The notes below the pieces were generated by a model. That model did not search any database, was not told the origin of the DNA, and saw only the letters and a list, made by a program, of their open reading frames with translations. 64,000 nt of DNA, from contig JBFLZC010000002.1 of assembly GCA_040756375.1 (NCBI GenBank), positions 62,001 to 126,000 on the forward strand. The letters run 5' to 3'. The translations under genes were made by a program, and so were the position numbers. Below are positions 59,862-64,000 of the stretch, in pieces (position 1 is the stretch's first letter; each line of letters starts with the position of its first letter). This stretch comes from VGSG01 sp040756375 (lineage in GTDB: Bacteria > Desulfobacterota > Desulfomonilia > Desulfomonilales > Desulfomonilaceae).

Positions 59862-61121
59862 CTACCTTCTCGCCTCGATCACCTCCAGCTCTTTCCTCGT
59901 CGTTTCAAAGGGTTTGAAAACGAAGACGACGATGATCGGGATCAGCATCAACAATCCCGTAACCACCCAGAACCATAACATCTTCGGTGACAAAACGAGT
60001 AACTCGGCGGCCAGCAACGGGCCCAACACATAGGATATTCGGGTGATCGTTGAGACCCATCCCAGGCAGGCGCCCCTCCTGTCCGTGGGAAACACCTCGG
60101 GAATATAGACTACAAACCACGTGTAGGAGAACGAAATAAAGAAACCCGCGACCACGGACAGTAAGGGAAGCAACTTGCTAGAGACAAGACCCAAAGGCCC
60201 CATCGAAACGATCATCCCGATGCAGCCAACAATGAAAGTCGTTCCTCGGCCGATTTTGTCTATCACCAAACTGGCAACAATGCCGCCGACGATCAGGGCG
60301 AGTCCCATCCCCATAAAGACGGTCGACCACTGCTGTAAAGTATAATCATTAATTGTCATAAAGTAGTAACCCATCCACATGAAGAGAAACGAATCGACCA
60401 GCCAACACAGCCAAAGGACCGCGGAGAGCACAATATATTTCATGTCACTGCGGTCAATGGATCCGATCCCGAAAACGTGTAATTTCGAGGTCCCCTCTTT
60501 CCGTTGTTTTTGGATTATCTTGTATCTTTGGGTTTCTTGCATGAACAACCACAGGAGAATAGCCCCGCACATCAGGACGAAGACCACGCCGAACATCCAT
60601 TTCCAACCCAGCTCCCATCTATTGATAATAATAGGCGCCAATAGGGCAGTCAGGGGAAACAGCCCGATCGTGTACACCAGGGCGCCGAGCTTGCCACGGC
60701 TTTCCGCGGACGCCTCTTCGCTGATGGGAACAGCCCACATGTTTGATACTGTCGTAAACATGGCAATCCCGTAAAAGATCATAAATGTCTGGAACGAAGG
60801 GGCCAGGTACACAATCCCCAAACAAGACAACCCCATCAGGAGGAGGAGGACGAGAATCGAGAACCTGCGCCCAATTATGTCTAGGAGACCGTTGAGCAAA
60901 AAGATAAAGAAAGTCGGCGCAAGCACTAAAGCTTCCCAACGGGAAAACTCCGAGGCTGAAATGTTGTACTCTTGAAGGATATAGGGCAAGGCCGTCGTCT
61001 TTGTGGTAGACATGTACCAGTCCATTAATGCGATCAGGGACATCAGGACCACCAAGTAAGCAATGTACCCTTTCCTTCTGTAAGCCGGCACGCCTGTCAT
61101 TGTGCTGTCCGACTTTTCCAT
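59862..61121 (-). CDS. MFS transporter
   Basis: This 419-residue transporter has twelve predicted transmembrane segments. Sugar/acid-type MFS motifs are present: the loop 2-3 motif LLDIIGRRFSIL, the loop 8-9 counterpart VIDKIGRGTTFIVG, and EVFPTDRRGACLGWVSTITRI. Cytoplasmic loop 6-7 is basic (QRYKIIQKQRKEG). It is probably an importer of a small organic acid for the adjacent AcnX and dehydrogenase enzymes. It lies 62 bases from the preceding dehydrogenase gene and 143 from the AcnX small subunit, all one strand. Confidence 0.88.
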   Translation of the reverse strand: MEKSDSTMTGVPAYRRKGYIAYLVVLMSLIALMDWYMSTTKTTALPYILQEYNISASEFSRWEALVLAPTFFIFLLNGLLDIIGRRFSILVLLLLMGLSCLGIVYLAPSFQTFMIFYGIAMFTTVSNMWAVPISEEASAESRGKLGALVYTIGLFPLTALLAPIIINRWELGWKWMFGVVFVLMCGAILLWLFMQETQRYKIIQKQRKEGTSKLHVFGIGSIDRSDMKYIVLSAVLWLCWLVDSFLFMWMGYYFMTINDYTLQQWSTVFMGMGLALIVGGIVASLVIDKIGRGTTFIVGCIGMIVSMGPLGLVSSKLLPLLSVVAGFFISFSYTWFVVYIPEVFPTDRRGACLGWVSTITRISYVLGPLLAAELLVLSPKMLWFWVVTGLLMLIPIIVVFVFKPFETTRKELEVIEARR

Positions 61122-61183
61122 AACAAACTCCTTTTTTGTCCAACCCCTGCGAACTGCGAAACATGCCCGTTCTTATGGACAGG

Positions 61184-62104
61184 TCAATCCTGAGATGTCG
61201 CGCCCGAGGCGGCTAAGAAATCGGGGCGTCTGTAAGCCGGGGATGGATAGTCGTAGAATCCTTTCCCGGTCTTCATGCCCAGTTCACCACGGTCTACCAT
61301 AGCCTTGAAAGCCGCCGGCGGTTGGTCCTGAGGGTCCTTTGACTCCTGGAAATAGCTCAGCTCCGTATTGTGAATCACGTCCAATCCTACTTGATCCATC
61401 ATGCCGAAGGGGCCTATGGGCATGCCCGTGAAGACCATCCACGCCCTGTCTATGTCCTGATAGTCAACGAACCCATCCGCCCACATGTGGAGGGCCTCTC
61501 GTTTGACCGCACGCCAAACGCGATTAAAGCAGAAACCGAATATCTCTTTTTTCACCGGTAGGGGGATGCAGCCTACAGAACGCACCCAGGCTACGCCGGT
61601 GCTCATCGTTTGTTCGCTCTTTTGGCTCCCTGCCATAATGTCAACAATGTTCAGTCCGAATGCTGGGAAGTAGAAATGCAAATTCAGGCATTTCTGAGGC
61701 CTTTGAGTGGCGCTTTCCATCCTTGAGACAGGAATGGAGGAACTGTTCGTAGCCAAGATCGCGTTGGCCGGCGCCAGGGCATCCACCTGTGAAAAGATCC
61801 TCCTTTTCAGCTCCAGCTTCTCGGGTACGGACTCGATCACCAGGTCAGCTCCGCCCACGGCCTCCTCCAGATGTCTGACGTCCCGCACTCTTGCCGCACT
61901 CTCTTGCCAAACCGCCTGATCAACCACGGGCTTCTTCCCCATGACTTCCATGGCCGCCAATAGACCTTGGCTGGTTCTTTCAAATGTCCCTTCTACCTCG
62001 TCGAACGAATAGACGTCGTAACCGAAGCAGGCGGCCTGGATCGCTATCTGTGTGCCGAGAAGGCCGGTACCGATCACCGCCACCGTTCTGATGTCGCTTG
62101 CCAT
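61184..62104 (-). CDS. 3-hydroxyacyl-CoA dehydrogenase-like protein (second of tandem pair)
   Basis: This 306-residue NAD-dependent enzyme has IGTGLLGTQIAIQ, NSSSIPVSRMESAT, NLHFYFPAFGLNIVDIM with the His of the catalytic dyad, and TGKGFYDYPSP in the C domain. ATG at 62104 follows GGAGGG by seven bases and lies four bases after the upstream gene's stop; a frame extending to 62248 overlaps that gene and is rejected. NLHFYFPA in place of the usual LHFFxP and the short length suggest a non-CoA 3-hydroxy acid (gulonate- or carnitine-type) is possible. Confidence 0.87.
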   Translation of the reverse strand: MASDIRTVAVIGTGLLGTQIAIQAACFGYDVYSFDEVEGTFERTSQGLLAAMEVMGKKPVVDQAVWQESAARVRDVRHLEEAVGGADLVIESVPEKLELKRRIFSQVDALAPANAILATNSSSIPVSRMESATQRPQKCLNLHFYFPAFGLNIVDIMAGSQKSEQTMSTGVAWVRSVGCIPLPVKKEIFGFCFNRVWRAVKREALHMWADGFVDYQDIDRAWMVFTGMPIGPFGMMDQVGLDVIHNTELSYFQESKDPQDQPPAAFKAMVDRGELGMKTGKGFYDYPSPAYRRPDFLAASGATSQD

Positions 62105-62108
62105 GCCA

Positions 62109-63092
62109 CTACCCTCCATTCGAAGAAGAGTTCTTTGCGCACAACGGCCACTTCCCTGCGGCCCTGAGGCCGCGTATGATGGTCCGGTTGGTTCGGTCCC
62201 AGAACTCTTGTGAATTCCGCGTCGCGTATTCATAAAAGCCTTTGCCACTTTTCACGCCCAAATCCCCTCGCTGCACCATTGCCTCGATTACCGCGGAGGA
62301 CTTGTACACCGGTTGCCGGGTCACTGAAAAAAGGTACTGCTGTACTTTTCGGACTGTATCCAGCCCGCACATGTCCAAGAACCGTATCGGCCCCACAGCC
62401 GCGAGGCGTAGCCCAAAGCCGTAATTCACCACCGCGTCTATCTCTTCAGCGGAGGCGATCCCCTTTTCCAGCAATTCGAGAGAAGCGCCGACCAAGGCGG
62501 CCTGGAGGTAATTGTGGAGAAAACCCGGGGTGTCTTTGCAGAGAACCGGGTGCTTGCCGGCCTTGTTAAGCAGGGCAAGAATCCCTTCTCTGGTAGATTG
62601 AGAGGTCTTCTCACCCAAAACGACCTCAACCAGAGGGCTCAAGTGGGCCGGGATCGTGAAATGCGCGGTGACCGCGCGTTCGGGGTGATTCATTTTTGCC
62701 GAGATCGCGGCGATGCTCATGGACGAAGTCCCCGAGGCGACAATGACGTGGGCCGGACAAAGGACGTCGCAACGCGCAAATACTGCCTGTTTGATTTCTA
62801 TCTGTTCCGGCGTCGATTCCATGACAAAATCGGCTTCGGCGATGGCGGGCTCATCCTGCGTGGTGAACGTGACCCTCGATTTGATCTCGCCGGCCCCATC
62901 CACGCCCAGAACGTTTTCCTCGACCAATTGGCGGCAGTTCCAGGCGATTCTTTTTGACGCCAACTCCAGTTGCCCTTCGAGCAAGTCAACGCACGTGACT
63001 TCAAAGCCTTGGAGCGCGAAAGCCAGCGCAATGTCAGGCCCCATGTTGCCTTGTCCCAACACGGTTATCTTTTTGATGTTCTCAATACCCAT
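62109..63092 (-). CDS. 3-hydroxyacyl-CoA dehydrogenase-like protein (first of tandem pair)
   Basis: This protein of about 327 residues is related to its neighbour: KKITVLGQGNMGPDIALAF, SGTSSMSIAAISAKMNHPE, AVTAHFTIPAHLSPLVEVVLG carrying the His, and KSGKGFYEYATRN. ATG at 63092 (AGAGG eight bases upstream) places the dinucleotide motif near the start as in the family; an ATG at 63143 with AAGGAG would add 17 residues and cannot be excluded. AHFTIPAHLSPLVEVV resembles lambda-crystallin/L-gulonate and carnitine dehydrogenases as much as beta-oxidation enzymes. It works alongside the tandem copy and AcnX. Confidence 0.87.
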   Translation of the reverse strand: MGIENIKKITVLGQGNMGPDIALAFALQGFEVTCVDLLEGQLELASKRIAWNCRQLVEENVLGVDGAGEIKSRVTFTTQDEPAIAEADFVMESTPEQIEIKQAVFARCDVLCPAHVIVASGTSSMSIAAISAKMNHPERAVTAHFTIPAHLSPLVEVVLGEKTSQSTREGILALLNKAGKHPVLCKDTPGFLHNYLQAALVGASLELLEKGIASAEEIDAVVNYGFGLRLAAVGPIRFLDMCGLDTVRKVQQYLFSVTRQPVYKSSAVIEAMVQRGDLGVKSGKGFYEYATRNSQEFWDRTNRTIIRGLRAAGKWPLCAKNSSSNGG

Positions 63093-63237
63093 GCTTGATA
63101 CCTCTTCCCGAGCAGGATTGAAGAACCGGTCAAGCAACCCCATGCGCTCCTTTCCTCACCTCTCTGCATGGGAAGGTTCGGCGACATTGTGCACTGCGGG
63201 TCCAGTCGATCGTTTGCGCGAGGGGCCGATTAACCTC

Positions 63238-64000
63238 TCAAGCTGCCTTCATCTCGACCTTCTCCACCCTAGCCACGTCCCTTTCGTAAAAGAGCGCCCC
63301 GATGAAAAACGCGAGAGCCGCCAGCAAAGGGACAAATGATATGATCGCCAAAGCGATCCGGAGGTCGTATTTGTCTGAGAGCATTCCCGCGATCAGCGGG
63401 CCGATAGCCTGTCCCAGCAGTTGGTGCACGATCGTAAGCAAGCTGATGGACGTTGCTCGCAAACCGGGATGGACAGCCTCCTGGCTTGCCGTATACGCGG
63501 GCCCCAAACAGGCGCCCACGCCGAGTGCCCCCACCAAGATCACGACATACTGGACGGGGCCTTGCAGGACACCAAAAGCGATGATCCACAACGCGCCATT
63601 GAAGAGCGAGAACAGGGCGGTGCCGAGGAGTAGGGCCTTCGGCTTCTTGCGTCTCCATTTGTCCAAGATATAACCGGCAAACATGGTGCCGATGGCCCCG
63701 ACTAGAAAGACCAGGGCGGCTTTTGCACCTGCCTTGTCCATAGGTAGGCCATCGAACCGGTTAAAAAAGCTGGGCGCCCAATTCAAGATGGTGGCGCCGC
63801 AAAACATCTGCGCGGCCTCGCCGAGATAGACCAAGAGGAGCGACGGCGTGGTCACGAACATGACGGTGATTTCCTTGACCCCAATTTTTCTCTTGGTGCC
63901 TTTCTCCTTGTCCGTGACCGCCAGTTCAACCGTCTTGTAATCCTTGACCGTGAAAAGAAACAGGAGGGCAACGACAAGACCGGGTAGCGCCACAATGCCG
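63238..64000 (-). CDS. MFS transporter, C-terminal part, 5' end outside window
   Basis: About 253 residues of the C-terminal half of an MFS transporter are visible: PSLLLVYLGEAAQMFCG, GAIGTMFAGYILDKWRRKKPK (loop 8-9 motif with DKWRRKK), YVVILVGALGVGACLGPAYTASQEAVHPGLRATSISLLTIV and a final helix pair. The PAYTASQEAVHPGLRATS element matches sugar-phosphate/glucarate-type (Spinster-like) carriers. It lies upstream of the tandem dehydrogenase genes on the same strand, 146 bases away, and is the second transporter of this catabolic cluster. Confidence 0.85.
   Translation of the reverse strand, partial: GIVALPGLVVALLFLFTVKDYKTVELAVTDKEKGTKRKIGVKEITVMFVTTPSLLLVYLGEAAQMFCGATILNWAPSFFNRFDGLPMDKAGAKAALVFLVGAIGTMFAGYILDKWRRKKPKALLLGTALFSLFNGALWIIAFGVLQGPVQYVVILVGALGVGACLGPAYTASQEAVHPGLRATSISLLTIVHQLLGQAIGPLIAGMLSDKYDLRIALAIISFVPLLAALAFFIGALFYERDVARVEKVEMKAA

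Noticed and set aside
62105..62248. 48-codon extension of the second 3-hydroxyacyl-CoA dehydrogenase-like gene
   Set aside because: It lies inside the upstream dehydrogenase coding region; ATG 62104 with GGAGGG is clearly better.

Overview
The window looks like chromosomal DNA of a GC-rich anaerobic deltaproteobacterium (Desulfobacterota, Desulfomonile or Syntrophobacter-like). That is an inference from gene content: many acyl-CoA beta-oxidation genes tied to a Liv-type ABC importer, several sigma-54 activators and PAS-rich kinases, an iron-sulfur protein family typical of the group, and palindromic intergenic repeats. No rRNA or tRNA gene was recognised. Nearly all genes lie on the minus strand; the one confident plus-strand gene besides a small orphan antitoxin is a membrane protein at 32.5 kb.

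Layout. 0-7 kb: the N-terminal part of a membrane sulfatase/phosphotransferase-like protein, an SDR dehydrogenase, a HicBA toxin-antitoxin pair, then an acyl-CoA carboxylase subunit, an acyl-CoA dehydrogenase and a kinase-like protein whose pairing resembles the phosphorylation-dependent 4-hydroxyacyl-CoA route. 7-18 kb: a signalling cluster (HD-GYP regulator, PAS protein, REC-PAS regulator, HisKA_2 kinase behind a near-consensus sigma-54 promoter, sigma-54 activator, single REC protein, and a 1304-residue hybrid kinase), followed by a SUFU-domain protein.

19-32 kb: a probable 11-kb catabolic operon (acyl-CoA dehydrogenase, 3-hydroxyacyl-CoA dehydrogenase, thiolase, enoyl-CoA hydratase, LivG, LivF, substrate-binding protein, LivH, LivM, acyl-CoA ligase). 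A second sigma-54 promoter and a sigma-54 activator gene lie upstream, suggesting import, CoA activation and beta-oxidation of one acid under one activator. 32-38 kb: a plus-strand membrane protein, an anchored SGNH-hydrolase-like protein, Acr3 and a CAX exchanger. 38-44.5 kb: CcdA, two thioredoxin-fold proteins and an ArsP-like permease behind a sigma-70-type promoter, then a Tat-exported oxalate-decarboxylase-like bicupin and a QueG-like protein.

44.5-56 kb: NUDIX hydrolase, ketopantoate-reductase-like protein, a RelE/ParE-type toxin pair, an orphan HicB, an FRG-domain protein, a PD-(D/E)XK nuclease, a threonine-dehydratase-like enzyme, then a tight four-gene set: uracil-DNA-glycosylase-like protein, amidohydrolase, small protein and cytosolic subtilase. 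I do not recognise this last set as a described system, and it is the best candidate for something new. 56-64 kb: a probable catabolic cluster with a two-subunit aconitase X, two tandem 3-hydroxyacyl-CoA dehydrogenase-like proteins, two MFS transporters and a multi-iron-sulfur protein; its substrate is not evident.
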